64,000 nucleotides of DNA from assembly GCA_002205965.3 (NCBI GenBank), contig NADL03000523.1:310001-374000 (forward strand), read 5' to 3'. The position numbers were made by a program, and so were the translations under genes. This document shows, one piece after another, positions 32,690 through 43,570 of the stretch. Origin of the DNA: Kappaphycus alvarezii (taxonomy: Eukaryota > Rhodophyta > Florideophyceae > Gigartinales > Solieriaceae). The first letter of the stretch is position 1; each line of letters begins with the position of its first letter. Below the pieces are notes generated by a model. The model was not told where the DNA came from and made no database searches. It saw only the letters and a program-made list of their open reading frames with translations.

Positions 32690-35600
32690 GCCTTGCCCAA
32701 TCGGCCCAAGTTTGCTTGGGATGCTGGTAAACCTCCTTGAAAAGACGCCAAAGAAGATCAGGAAGGGGAAAAACGCTGTGCGTTTCTGGTAGACGTTATG
32801 AAACACATCACCCGAATATGAAGATAATGAGATTCCTTCCGCATTGCAAACAATATAATTGAAATCACAAATGTATGGAAGAGCAAAAGATACCTGTTCG
32901 GGTGTATCGGATGGGCAGCTAACAAGCTTTTCGGTTGACGGTTTTATTAGAGGTAAAATATATCAACGCGACGCAATAAAAGTTGTCAGTGAAGCATAAA
33001 GATCATTCACTCAGCTATGGAAAGCTCGCCAAAGCAACTTGGAAACAATGAAAAACTTCAAATCGCGCTTCTCTGCCCAAGCAACTAAGTTTAACTCAAT
33101 CTATAGCACATCAACGGTGCCGGAGCTCGTTCCTTCGTTAATTCTTATATCTAATTTTACAATATATGACGCCTAAAAATTTCTTTGATGGCTTTGTCAC
33201 CACCATCTGATGATAATCTTAAAAAACTTTACCAAGGACGAATTTATTTGAGCAAATACAAATCAGTCTATATCTTCAGTGATTGCGCAGGATAAAAAGA
33301 CATCAGAAACTACCTATAATGGAGAATTGTCAGGCGTAAGCTCAAGTAGTATCGAAAGAATTGTAAATTTTATCATAATAATAATAAATATCAATGGTAA
33401 TTATAAAAAAACTACTTCAAGTAAATATCCGTGTGACTTGTGTGGTACTTTCGGTTACCGGAAACCAGATTATAGTCCTGATCGATTTATTCTGTCTCAT
33501 GTTAATTCGCTTGATTGGCCTACGAACAGTTCTAGCACATCATCTGCTCACATCAAGAATGAATTCTGACGAAATAAAACAGTTTCGTTTAAACTGGTAA
33601 ATCTCCTCGGCAGTTTGGCTAGTACATCTACATTAATTTAGATTAGACCTATAGTAGAAGGCGATACTCGCTACTCTGCAATAGGACAAGTTGAACGCAA
33701 CTTCTTGATTGCTCATTTCGGTCTATCCTCTAATCCTAGACCCAGCAATATTATCAAGTCATTTTTTGGCCATTCCCATTGGAAATACGAAAACGGAAAG
33801 CATGTAATTCCAGCCCGTCGAATACTTTGATCTGGTGTACTCACGGCTGAGTCTGACAGAAGCAATCCGGTTAAAACTACCTACCTGGTCTCTGAAGAGT
33901 TCCCGCGGTGGTTCATTGGAAGGAAAATTACGCGCAAAGCTAACTTAAAACGTATCGATCGCAACGCAATTTCATTTCCGATTGATGGCGAAAAGCACTC
34001 TATATCAATCACTAACGACAACTTTCTAATGTTTATTGGCATTAATCGCTTTGTATCATCTCGCAAAGTAAACTGTAAAATATATTGTCTTATTGCTGTC
34101 CCAATTGAAGCATCTTCATGGTTCGAGACCAAAACGATAATTGACGAATTTCATAAGCATTTCTATGGATATGTCAACTTTACTGATTTTAAGCTGTAAA
34201 TCAAACGCAACAGCATATGCGAAGATGACTTAGAATTGCATTTTATTGAAAATATCAGTAATTTTACGGCTTTCTTGTGTTACAGCTATCCAAATCGAGG
34301 CCTTAAAGTCTCTATAATCTCCTTATCGTAAGAATTCAATGCATTTTTATATATTAATACCCAGTATCATGATAAATTTCACCTTATGCACTGTGTGTAC
34401 CTAATTTTCAGATACTTAGCGGCCCAAGTAGTCAGCTGTGCTATATGTAAAGAGTCTTTCTTCGCGTTTGAGGGAATGTGTTTGTTAGAATTCTGGTATC
34501 CAGATTCAAATGGTGCTTGCCGAGCATTTCAGTCTGGTAATTTCAAACAGGAATCAGACAAACTCTGCATTCTGCTTCACTCAGCTCCACCTTATCGCCT
34601 CTAAAGGAATGAAATCGATTCAAAGCACAACGTTATTAAAAGTGTTTTTATTCATTTGAAAAATGACTCCAGAGCTGACCCTGACCCCATTTTGATACAT
34701 ACAAGCTAGTTTCTTTATCAAAGGAAATTTAATATAATGATTCAATGTAATTATTCGAATTTTCTACATGATTCTCAGAGCCAGTTTCATCGAAGCTAAT
34801 CGAAAATGTTATACTTGATGAGCTAAGAAATGCTCCTATGCAATTACATACCCATAGGAAGCCAGCACGTGTTCTACTCTCTGAAACCTTACCGGAAACC
34901 CTGCTCGCTGTTGGAGATGGCTTTGAAGCATTTCAAAAGAAGTATAGTGAAAAAAAGGCCACTGTACCAATTCCAATCCAATCTTATCTGCTGACCAGGC
35001 TGCTGGTTCGATTACGGCTCCTGGAAAAGTTATTCGTGAAATTAGCGTTTCTTTTGAAGAAAATCCTTCCACACTTCTACAAAAGGGCGTGGCTCAATTA
35101 GTATCAGATTGCATTGAATCTATATCAGAGACACTACATGGCTGCGCAAGCTTAACGATGAAATATGATGATTCCATTGAAGATTAATTGAGCTGCTACA
35201 AGCAACATATCATCTCTAATGATGCAGATTTATCATTTCATTCCTCCAACATTGTACTATCCACCGGGGATATAATCTCTGTACTCTGACCGCTCTATAC
35301 CGAGCTCTACTGCGAAGCAGTTCACTGAAAAGCCAAAAATGGGCACCTAAATATAATCTGTGAAGATGGTGATACGGAATGAATAAATATGAAAAAAGAA
35401 GTATGGAATTTTAATGAGACAATACCTGAAAAATCCAGTCTGTTTTCACCACAAATAGAAGTTTTCTGCAAAAAAGACCCTGTCTTCATATCAATTATTG
35501 AATATTCTAGGACTAAACGGTTTCTAAAACATCAAATCTAACGCTTTGACATCTTGTAAACTGGTAATGAGCCTATGACAAGGGAGAAAGACTTTTCAAA

Positions 35601-36650
35601 AACAGTTCGTCCCATGCTGCATGGAAATGTGACTTATGATGCTAACATTACTAGCAGTCATACTCCGTATACAGTCAAATGCAACGACTGGAGTATAAAG
35701 CTAACAACTCGAATATTTTCACATAGGAATGATGAAAAAATGAGAACCTGCTAAGCAAATAATACACGACATGCCCGACAATCAATCTGCGTATATTGTA
35801 ATCTATTGCTTCTTGATTCGGTTGTACATTATACAAAGCTGATGTGAAAGATGCCTCCCCCCAAACTGGAGACGTTCATAAGATGTATATGTAAGAGTTA
35901 CCCAAAAAAATGACGACTAAAACTACGCATTTGCTGATATTTCTAACAGCATGTTATGGTCATATTAACTCCAATATGAAATGAAAATCAGTCAGACAAG
36001 CTCATGTGCGACATAGGTCTCTCTCAGTCCACTCATGTACCGCAGATTTCCGTTAAGAAAGGATTTGAGAGAATAACTCTTGTCGCCGCTAAAGTGATCG
36101 ATGATCTCAAAGTTGCAAGTGAAGTACACTTTGCAAAAAGATTTATTGATGATTTTGACAGAAAATTCAAGTTTTGTGATGTGATTCGCGGCGCTGGAAA
36201 GTTAATGTACTATGGCAACAATACCACGCCAAATTATAACTACACCATGGGAGTTGATTGAAGATAAGCTAGGGTCCGTTACAAAGAAATCGCTCACTAG
36301 AAACAGACCAAAAATCCATGATAAATCCCTAAACGAGATTGAATATCAGCGTTCTCCTCTGCAAATAGCTCATTGAGATGAATCGGGACTGCTAAATCTC
36401 CGTTTAGCTCCTTCTTTGCAAGCTCTCTACAACAGAAAGCACTTTTTTTTAAGATTTGTCATCTGGTAGAGCAAATTAATTTAGTCTGTAAACATGGGAA
36501 ACTCGGCACCACGATTTTCTATCGAAGTCTCAGAGACAAAAAAACAATATCAACCTATTGTGAATGTTTTTCAGATGCTTTAGGTATCGATGAATGTGGT
36601 CTAGTAGGTGTGTCATACCTGGTCTGTTAGTTAGAGATCTGAATACTAGT
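32690..36650 (+). mobile_element. Ty1/copia fossil 2 (plus strand)
   Basis: A near full-length internal region reads on the plus strand. Gag-like helices lie at 32.95-33.2 kb, with a zinc-knuckle-like CDLCGTFGYRKPD near 33430-33475. A middle part of poor recognisability follows. RT runs from about 35.83 kb (KADVKDAS and QTGD), through the catalytic VIDDLKVAS near 36090-36120 and KKSLTRNRP near 36290, to a decayed RNase H entry ending at about 36.62 kb. Gene order Gag-(PR-INT)-RT fits Ty1/copia. Broken, with many breaks; old. LTRs not found; the right end is next to a TACAGT-rich repeat. Confidence 0.65.
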
Positions 36651-36669
36651 TTCATCCATCATTTCGTAA

Positions 36670-36800
36670 CAACCGTTTACTTAATTTCAGAATCTACGTT
36701 GCAGAAAAGTACAGTACATTAGAGTACAGTACAGTAAACTGGAGCACAGTTCAAGAAAGTGGATTTCAGTGGAGTACAATGGAGTACAGTAGAGAACGTG
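36670..36800 (+). repeat. TACAGT-rich repeat resembling LINE family 2 5' end
   Basis: AATTTCAGAATCTACG followed by GCAGAAAAGTACAGTAC aligns with 19512-19546, the start of LINE family 2. Degenerate GGAGTACAGT units continue to about 36800. It marks the boundary between the copia fossil and the methyltransferase-like region. Confidence 0.5.
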
Positions 36801-36849
36801 TTTGCAAATCCTTTACGAGGAACAAACTCCCTACAGTTATGAATGAATT

Positions 36850-37731
36850 ATCTGGACCTTTGCCGCATCAATGAGATCAGCGCCACCGGCGACCTTGCGA
36901 GAATAGACCTTTACGCGGGTCAGTTGGCCCGTGGCTATGGTGGCAGCGTATCGAGGCGATTTAATTCCCATGTACCGGTAGGTCAAGATGTTGGCGAAAT
37001 GTGATGGAAAAGACTTTCTCATGGGCTAAGCTGTAGTGAAAACTATACCGAAACCAATTCTATTTTTTCCCACAAGTAACTCTATCTTTGTTGTGGATTC
37101 TATGCATATGACGAGATGCCGTTACCTATCAGGTTCCATTTCTTTGAGATCCCAGGCGACCAAATTGGCGCCTATTTCACCAATTGTTACTGGAATACCA
37201 TCTATTCCTCCAAACTTGTATGGATATACCAGGGAACCCATTCCCTGAGAAATTTTAACATTATAGATGCACACTAGATCTTGTTCTGCAATTTCAAATT
37301 CTCTTAACGTACATCCACGGATACATCCATGGATACTTCTCTTCAGCAAAGAGGAATCTTGGACCTCACCTTGAATAGTATCCATACCTACAATGCGTCC
37401 CTCATTAAAAAGCATTACAACCTGTCCTCCTTTCAATGTCATTGGACTCTTTTCCTGGGAATTCCTGCTGCCGCGGATTTCTGCGGGATTCATATCTGGA
37501 TATTTCATTGCAACCATTGATGGGCTCGAATTGACATATACGGTTGGTTTTTGTGGGGGTCTCAGTGCCATGCGTTTTCAACTCTTCCCTTGCGTCATAG
37601 TGAGATCTCGAGTTCTACTTTTCGAAGCCGCTGAAATGCTAAACGATAGCAATTCTCACTTTTTTCTATAGCCACACATTTTCGGCCAGTTTCCAGGCAA
37701 GACATTGCAGTGGTTAAATTGCCAGCATATA
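36850..37731 (-). pseudogene. DNA methyltransferase-like gene, 3' part (left of Tc1)
   Basis: Directly left of the Tc1 insertion the minus strand reads AGNLTTAMSCLETGRKC, then VAIEKSENCYRLAFQRLR. This matches the cofactor-binding end of N4/N6-type (beta-class) DNA methyltransferases, where D-P-F-x-G-x-x-T-T is followed by a G-R-x-x-I-x-x-E strand and a Y-x-x-A-x-x-R-L helix. After a frame change the region continues as a 149-codon open frame (37571-37122) with GRIVGMDTIQGEV, SIHGC and IPVTIGEIGANLVAWDL. That resembles small beta-rich tail domains that follow transposase- or retroelement-type proteins in plants, but I am unsure of this. Another open piece is at 37022-36837. The enzyme would methylate adenine or cytosine in DNA; activity is unlikely in this copy. 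Confidence 0.5.
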
Positions 37732-37936
37732 CAGTGGCGACTGATGCCATAGGACACCCCCCCCTCTGAGCATGTTTCGCCACAAACGTCCATCAAAACT
37801 AAAAACTAATCTGCACGATCGTCTTGTATGGCCCCAAACCGGTAGGAACAGGACATTTTTTTATAAAATTTTTTGCCTACAGGGAGTGACTTGCAAGAAC
37901 CTTATTTATGGGGCGATTGTTGCCAAAGGACACCCT
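37732..37936. repeat. Tc1/mariner left inverted repeat
   Basis: Pairs with 38671-38873 at roughly 85% by eye. Outer direct-repeat motif at about 37742-37758, inner one at about 37918-37934 (TGTTGCCAAAGGACACC). Confidence 0.85.
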
Positions 37937-37959
37937 ACCTTTAACAACATATCCAGGGC

Positions 37960-38568
37960 CTCGAATTCATTTCTAGTAGCCAATACAGCCTCCATGCTTC
38001 TTGATCACATCCAAACAACGCTCATGCATAGACCGGAGCAGTCCCTGAACGGTTTCATTGCTGATAGAGTTCCAACTTTCCATAACACAGGCAATCAAGT
38101 CAGATACCGTCGTAAACTTACAATTCTCAGCATATACCGCTCGAGCCAGTAGTCTTCAAAGGTTTTCAATCGAATTAAGGTCTAGATACCTCGCTGGCCA
38201 CTTCATAACCCGGATAACTTGCGAAGAAAACCACTCTTTTGCCACATTTCATGAATGGGCCAGCGCATTATCCTGTTGAAAAATCCAGTTAAGAGGCAAA
38301 TTATCGTCAGCCCAGGGAACCAAATCCTTCTCCGTCATCTTAACGTACTCCTGTGCATTCAGACGACACTTTACCTGAACTAAATTAGTCATTCCATGCC
38401 CAAAAAAAGCCTGTGAGTTCCATGTCTCTCAGTATCTTGGAGGTATGCTCTGATAACATTTCGGGACCGCCCAAGCTGTTTTGCGATGGATTGTAGGGAG
38501 TTCCCGGCAATACGAAGTGCGGAGGCCTGTGATCGTTCTCTAGGCGTCAATTGAGAACCTCTCGGCAT
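37960..38568 (-). pseudogene. Tc1/mariner transposase, internally deleted
   Basis: The start MPRGSQLTPRERSQ at 38568 is the typical Tc1 N-terminus, followed by a helix-turn-helix reading IAKQLGRSRNVIRAYL. The frame closes at 38389, where the sequence jumps to the catalytic half: WIFQQDNALAHS (second aspartate, about 38255-38290), WPARYLDLNSIEN (third acidic residue, about 38165-38205) and RCLDVIKKHGGCIGY at the C-terminus (about 37980-38025). The second DNA-binding helix-turn-helix and the first catalytic aspartate are missing, a loss of roughly 100 or more codons. At least one stop also lies within the catalytic part (just after AHS). Upstream in-frame codons to 38733 belong to the inverted repeat, so M at 38568 is the natural start. 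Confidence 0.8.
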
Positions 38569-38670
38569 TTTTCCAACTCGGGGGTGCCGTAGTGAGTGTG
38601 GAAGAGTTGCCAGGTACGCAAAACTTTTGCTTATAATGCACTTAACTCGAGATAAGTCTACGTTTAGTTT

Positions 38671-38873
38671 GGGTGTCCTATGGCAACACTCGACCCATAA
38701 ATAAGGTTTTTGCAAGTCTTTCCCCGTAGACAAAAGTTTTTATTAAAAAATGTCCTGTTCCTACGGTTTTGGGACCAGACAAGACGATTGGGTAGATTAG
38801 TTTTTAATTTTGATGGACGGTTGTGGAGAAATTTGCTCAGAGGGGGGATGTCCTATGGCATCAGTTGCCATTG
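38671..38873. repeat. Tc1/mariner right inverted repeat
   Basis: Reverse complement of the left repeat. Outer motif at about 38847-38863 (GATGTCCTATGGCATCA), inner one at about 38672-38688 (GGTGTCCTATGGCAACA). Confidence 0.85.
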
Positions 38874-38875
38874 TA

Positions 38876-39300
38876 GATCTAAAAAGTCACACTTCGGGGC
38901 AGAAAATTGTTAGCAACTCGCAAAGAAGCTTCGTGATCTTCCTCTCAACGAGAACTGGGGACTTCATACGAGGTTTGAGGAGTTCCTTTTGATTCACAGG
39001 AATATTTGTGATGACAGCAATTTTTCGCTTTTCTTTTGTCAATATTGCATGATATGGACTTCGTAGGTCCGTTTTAAATCCATCAGTACGTTTTCTTGGT
39101 GCTCCAGCAAAAAACGCAAACTCAGACGCATTCTGTGGAAAGTCATCACCACGCCATTATTGTCGTTCCGAGGTGTTCTTCACCATAACGAAAGGATAAT
39201 CTGGTCTGACGAAACCGTAATCCCGAAAAGCTAACAGCCATTTAGTGTTTAAAGCATATACGAGAAACCTGGGCAACAGCTCTCATTTCCTCGTCACCTA
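38876..39300 (-). pseudogene. DNA methyltransferase-like gene, 5' part (right of Tc1)
   Basis: Minus-strand frames hold LLAFRDYGFVRPDYPFVMV, then QNASEFAFFAGAPRKRTDG, then KSPVLVERKITKLLCELL just right of the Tc1 end. In beta-class methyltransferases a phrase of the form K-P-V-x-L-x-E-x-I-x-x-L-L precedes the D-P-F-x-G cofactor motif, which here lies on the other side of the transposon. The catalytic S/D-P-P-Y/W motif, expected further toward the N-terminus (above 39.3 kb), was not recognised. Frames change several times, so the gene is decayed independently of the insertion. The family call depends on this arrangement plus the 37.6-37.73 kb motif. Confidence 0.45.
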
Positions 39301-40001
39301 CAAAGTTTTCGTATGCAGTACTAGGGTAAACGCACCCACATCAATTGAAAGTCCCTGAGGGATCATGCACGCAGTCGAGCACATTGTGCTTTGACAAACG
39401 CGGAGCATGAGGCTCGCGCTGGTAACAAAGTGGTACTGCAACGGGTCTCTGACAAAGCTTTCAAGTCAAGTCCCACATGTACAATGCGGAACTACTGTAA
39501 CTCACCACAGGCCAGACCGTTGCACCAAAATTGAGAATACGCCTGAGGCTTTATCGATAAGAACAAACTTTAAAGTTCCAGACTGAACCAGGTACTACCA
39601 GGTATTGCCAATACCCACTCAAGGGTACCCGTCTGTTAGCTTTACAAGCTATGAGTTCACAACCTCGTTGCAGACGCCGTGGAAACTTGCATTTTGTCAT
39701 AGCGACACTGGTCATGAAGTGCAGCCATTTACTGACACCATCCATGAAGGATACAGAGTTATGCTGAAACATCCACACCTACACCAGCACTACGCGTTCT
39801 ATGCAAACGTAACGACGCTGCTAAGCTATATTACTCTAGGGACTTCAAGTTCAACGCAGGCAGTTCATTCGGAAAATACTCACTACCTTCCAGGTAGAGG
39901 CAAAAGTCTATGAGAGGCAGGAAGACCTGAAGGTCACAAGTGGAATTGCCCATGAGGGGCACACGTATACAAAACGAATTGTTTCCACTTGGGGAGCAAG
40001 A
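39300..40001. other. Linker between methyltransferase-like gene and the next coding region
   Basis: Minus-strand frames (for example 39778-39551, 75 codons) may be the N-terminal part of the methyltransferase-like gene. A plus-strand frame of 102 codons at 39605-39913 overlaps them. Which strand is coding cannot be settled by eye. Confidence 0.35.
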
Positions 40002-42228
40002 TTAGGAGCTCTTAGAGCTTGATTGAGGCGTTGAAATACCCGATGAACGGGACTGACGAAGGCTCTTCCGCACCGCATTTTTGAGCTGCGTTTTCAAATC
40101 AGCCAAAGGCTTATCTAACTTTTCATCACAGTAACCTAAGTCTTTAAGAAAGTAAAGAATGATATTAGCCTCAGAAGGCACAGGAGCCGCCGCAACTGAA
40201 GAACCCGCGTCGCCCGAAACGACATTGGTCAGAGCGACTTCACCGTCCTTATCCTTTTCGCCTGGAGGCCCCGTCTCGATGACTTTGACATGATCTTCTC
40301 CCGTTTTTGGATTGTTTCCATTATTTCCTGATGGAACTGAGCAGAGTCTCACTCCAACGCAATTACTGCTGAGATCAGTACTGTGGAAGGACCAGGAGTA
40401 GTTTGATGGATGGCCATCGTGGCCGCATACTCAGGTGGCGCGATTCGCCCTTTTTTAGCCTCCAAAGGCGTTACGCGCTCTCCCTTCTAGGGATTGTAAG
40501 AGACGTAATCGCCTGAGGTAGGGTCATTACGACCCGGTGAAAAGTGATGGCGGTTGCAGCCCTGCGATCGCGAGTTCCGCTGAACCGGAACTTCTTCCCA
40601 CTTGATCGATTCGATCTGCGCCGAGAGCCGTTTCAATTCGGCATCATTTTCTTTTCCTCCTAGAGAAATACTCATGTCCCACTCTTTCATCCAGGAGATT
40701 AACTTTGATGGTAAGAACCATAGTCGCCAGGTGTCATAAGCATCCCATAACAAGAAAGCAGCATGCTTCACGCAACACTCTGTCAAAAATTGACACCATA
40801 ACTCATGAAGGGGATCTGAAAAGTAAGAACCAAAGAAGGTTGGTGAGGGTCACAGTTCGGACCGAAAGCCTTGATAAACCTCCAACCGAGGCCAGAAGGC
40901 AGGTGTTACCTTATATCTATGACCCAGATGCTGGAGAGCAATGGATTTAGCCTCACGACATTGATAAGGGATCAAATATCCCGTTTCGTCACGAATTCGT
41001 CGCTCGAGTCGCACAGTGTTCTTGAAAAACGGCCTGTTATTACGCTTCTCTAAGCGTAAGAACGTTGGAAAAATAGATCCTTGCCAGACCATAGTCCCTT
41101 GGCGCACACCTTGCACACTGCGCCAACGCTTAGCGATCACCTCAATAGGTTCAAGTTCGTCTGTTGCCAGATTTACAGTAATGTCGCCCCAAAGGCGTTC
41201 CTCATTGGTCCTAAAGACCCATGGATCTGCTCCCAAAGAGCGAGAAATAGGAATCCCCCCAGGCAATAACGAAAGACAATCTAAAACCGCTTGAGTAAAG
41301 CGCCGACGCGCACGAATTACAGGCTCAGTAGGAGAAATTTTAAGTGCCTGAGGAGGAAGTGCGATGTGATTTAACAAATCTTTTGTGGAAATGGCCTCCC
41401 AAGGCACGTTGCAGGGTAAGAAATCGGACCCGTCACAGTATTATCGCCTATTGCAAACATGATTAAGCACGCCCCGTGGGCAAAAATAGGGAACGTACAC
41501 ATGCGCATCGATTTTATAGCGAGGATTGCAATTGGAAATCTCTGTTGCAGGGGAGTACGGCCAGTCCTCCGGGCCATCATGGGTTGATTCTTTATCATAG
41601 GCTTGCGAAGCCATATGCCTTGGATCCTGATTAGGACTCTTGTTGCGTAAGTGATCCTTGAAAGGACTAATTGTGTTAAGAACACAAGTAATCCTTTCAA
41701 GGATCACTTGGAGAGTTGTGAAAAGATTCCGTTAAAGGATTTCGTTGTGTTGAACGACCAAGAGGTCGGGAACGAGGACGCAAATGGCGCGCATGCCCAG
41801 GTTCAAATGCCGATTTTTCGGAGTCACGCCAAGATGCACCTGTAGGCGGAATTACAGTGAGGTCGCGCACGACCAAATTTTTCTGTTGACCCCCGACGGG
41901 TTCCCCAATATTTTTGGCGCCAATCGCCGTTGCAATGAAACACGCGACGTGTTCGAGATGGAGAGAACGACTCCTGAGAAACTATCGAGGACGTCTTCGA
42001 AATTTTATCACCTTTACCAGGCGCTGTAGTCGGGGCATGTGATAATTTGGCACCGTTAACAGGTAGTGCTAACAACTGCCTGAGGGTTTTTGAAGTTAGA
42101 TTAGCGTCTTTCGAAGACGTCTTATATGCCTTGAGACCGTTCACGGTGAGATCGGAACGATTTCTGTTTTGATTTTGGTCGTCCTCTCGCCACTATTCCT
42201 CAAACTTGTCTTGCCCAGACCCGGTCAT
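40002..42228 (-). pseudogene. Long unrecognised coding region, possible Gag- or capsid-like fossil
   Basis: About 2.2 kb of minus-strand coding character, probably starting at an ATG near 42228. The clearest open stretch is 41407-40850 (185 codons, well-mixed composition, with LPPQALKISPTEP and LGADPWVFRTNEERLW). The next ones are 40786-40487 (tryptophan-rich helix, then basic) and 40352-40002, whose low-complexity Gly/Ser/Pro-rich part is followed by a charged helix and a Ser-rich tail ending at a stop at 40002. A helical middle with a disordered, charged tail is how many Gag or nucleocapsid proteins look, but I recognise no family. It lies 5' of the methyltransferase-like gene on the same strand. 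Broken by a handful of breaks, fewer than the LTR fossils, so perhaps younger. Confidence 0.4.
41650..41710. repeat. 61-bp imperfect palindrome
   Basis: AGTGATCCTTGAAAGGA and its complement form 29-bp arms (41650-41678 and 41682-41710) around a 3-bp loop, with about three mismatches. It falls inside the unrecognised minus-strand coding region, and both strands are open across it. Confidence 0.85.
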
Positions 42229-42349
42229 ACTTTTGAAAGCTCAAACCACAAACCACTCGACGACGGGCAAAACTTTTTGAAACCGGCGACGACGCCACGC
42301 TTTGATTTACAAAGCTAGCCTAACTCCCGGGGGCTGTGCGTTCAGAAGG

Positions 42350-43570
42350 GGGAGATGTAGTTCAATAGCACTATGAATGATATGGAGGCTGCAAGAAACC
42401 AATTTAGTGTTCGAAATTCGAGCTTTGTTTGGAGGCACGTGCCTTATACTGTGTTAGCACCCTTAGAGTGACTCTTTACAGTAGACTGACCCAACTGGGC
42501 CTAGTAGTGGTCACCTAACTGACCCTGATATTTATTTATTGCTAACAAGCTAACAGAGTGACAAGTGTCCTAACTTGTGAGCTTGCCTAACGAGCTAACT
42601 TCTGACTTAGTACTTATTGTTTGGCCTGAGTGCCATTACGAGTAAACGGGTACCGGAGGTACCGACTTCTGCACAGTTTTTCGGTTTGGATCTAGTTGTT
42701 GCTCCTACAACGTCACGTTCCTTTTCGCTAAGGCTTTCGTGCTTGCAGCTATAGTAGCATCTATCCCCTTCGGCCCCCGACCGCCAATTTGGCTTAGTAA
42801 CCTGTTCATCGTTCAGGTTCGTACGTTATTGTTGTGTTTGTCCCTATAGGGAGGACGTGTATCCCTTGTGGTCTGTTGCGCCGAGGACGAGTATCGGCGG
42901 TGCTTGCCCGTTGTGGTATCTTACGCAGAAGGCCTATCAACTCTCTTTTGCCCATTCTTTCCCCTTGCTTGTCAAAGCCTCTACCACTAGAGTTCCTACA
43001 ACTCTCGAGCTACTACCCTACAGAGGGAGTAAAGAGATAGCGGCTTCGAACACCGAGTATTCACTGCTTTACGCAATAGATAGCGTTAACTTCTTAGGTC
43101 CAGTTCGGTGCGTTGCACTACAAAAATTGAACCCAAGTAAAGAGCGAACACTGGTTTGGTTATTTATTTGGCGGCTTTAATGGACATTTAAGTATAAACC
43201 TTAGTTGGTTAGGCTATAAATATGCAAGGCAGAGCGGAAAGTAAAGTCAATATCACCTGAAGAATAAGTATCCAAAGTACAGATGGATTAAGTCAACACT
43301 TGGCACAATGGGTAGCTGCCACCTGCAAAAATATAACGTCCAAGTTTGCGGCAGGGTGATCCGGACCACTCGACATTTGGCCCAACTGGGTGATCGTACA
43401 GCACTAGAATCAATAGTGGTTGGTAGTCGACACGAATGCCCTAACTGCAGTACAGTACCTGCTGTTAGCAGTGGGCGGACTTTTCCAAAACTGGATCTAC
43501 AAAAATTCACAAAACTCACCTGCCAGTGGCAGTACAGTAAGAGTAGAACCTCAACTACATAAGCAACATA
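42350..43570. other. Noncoding region, possible LTR or 5' flank
   Basis: Contains clustered short words (CTAAC, GCTAAC, GAGCTAAC at 42540-42610), a TATA-like GCTATAAATATGC at about 43210 (plus) and small overlapping frames on both strands (42834-43180, 43253-43562). The side facing the 40.0-42.2 kb ORF has GAAGGGGGAGATGTAG at 42340-42360. No second copy in the window proves an LTR. Confidence 0.3.

Larger units (their letters stand above)
37732..38873 (-). mobile_element. Tc1/mariner element with 205-bp IR/DR ends
   Basis: 1,142 bp bounded by TA dinucleotides (37730-37731 and 38874-38875), the standard Tc1/mariner target duplication. The outermost bases are CAGTGGCGACTGATG on the left and the complement of CAATGGCAACTGATG on the right. 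The inverted repeats run about 205 bp (37732-37936 and 38671-38873). Each holds two copies of a TGCCATAGGACACC-like motif, one at each end of the repeat, which is the IR/DR layout known from Sleeping Beauty-type elements. The transposase inside is internally deleted, so this copy is non-autonomous. It is inserted in the methyltransferase-like gene. Confidence 0.85.

Noticed and set aside
42340-43330. LTR of a plus-strand element starting after a GAAGGGGGAGATG purine tract
   Set aside because: The purine tract fits, but no second copy exists in the window and the coding strand next to it is minus; left as unassigned.
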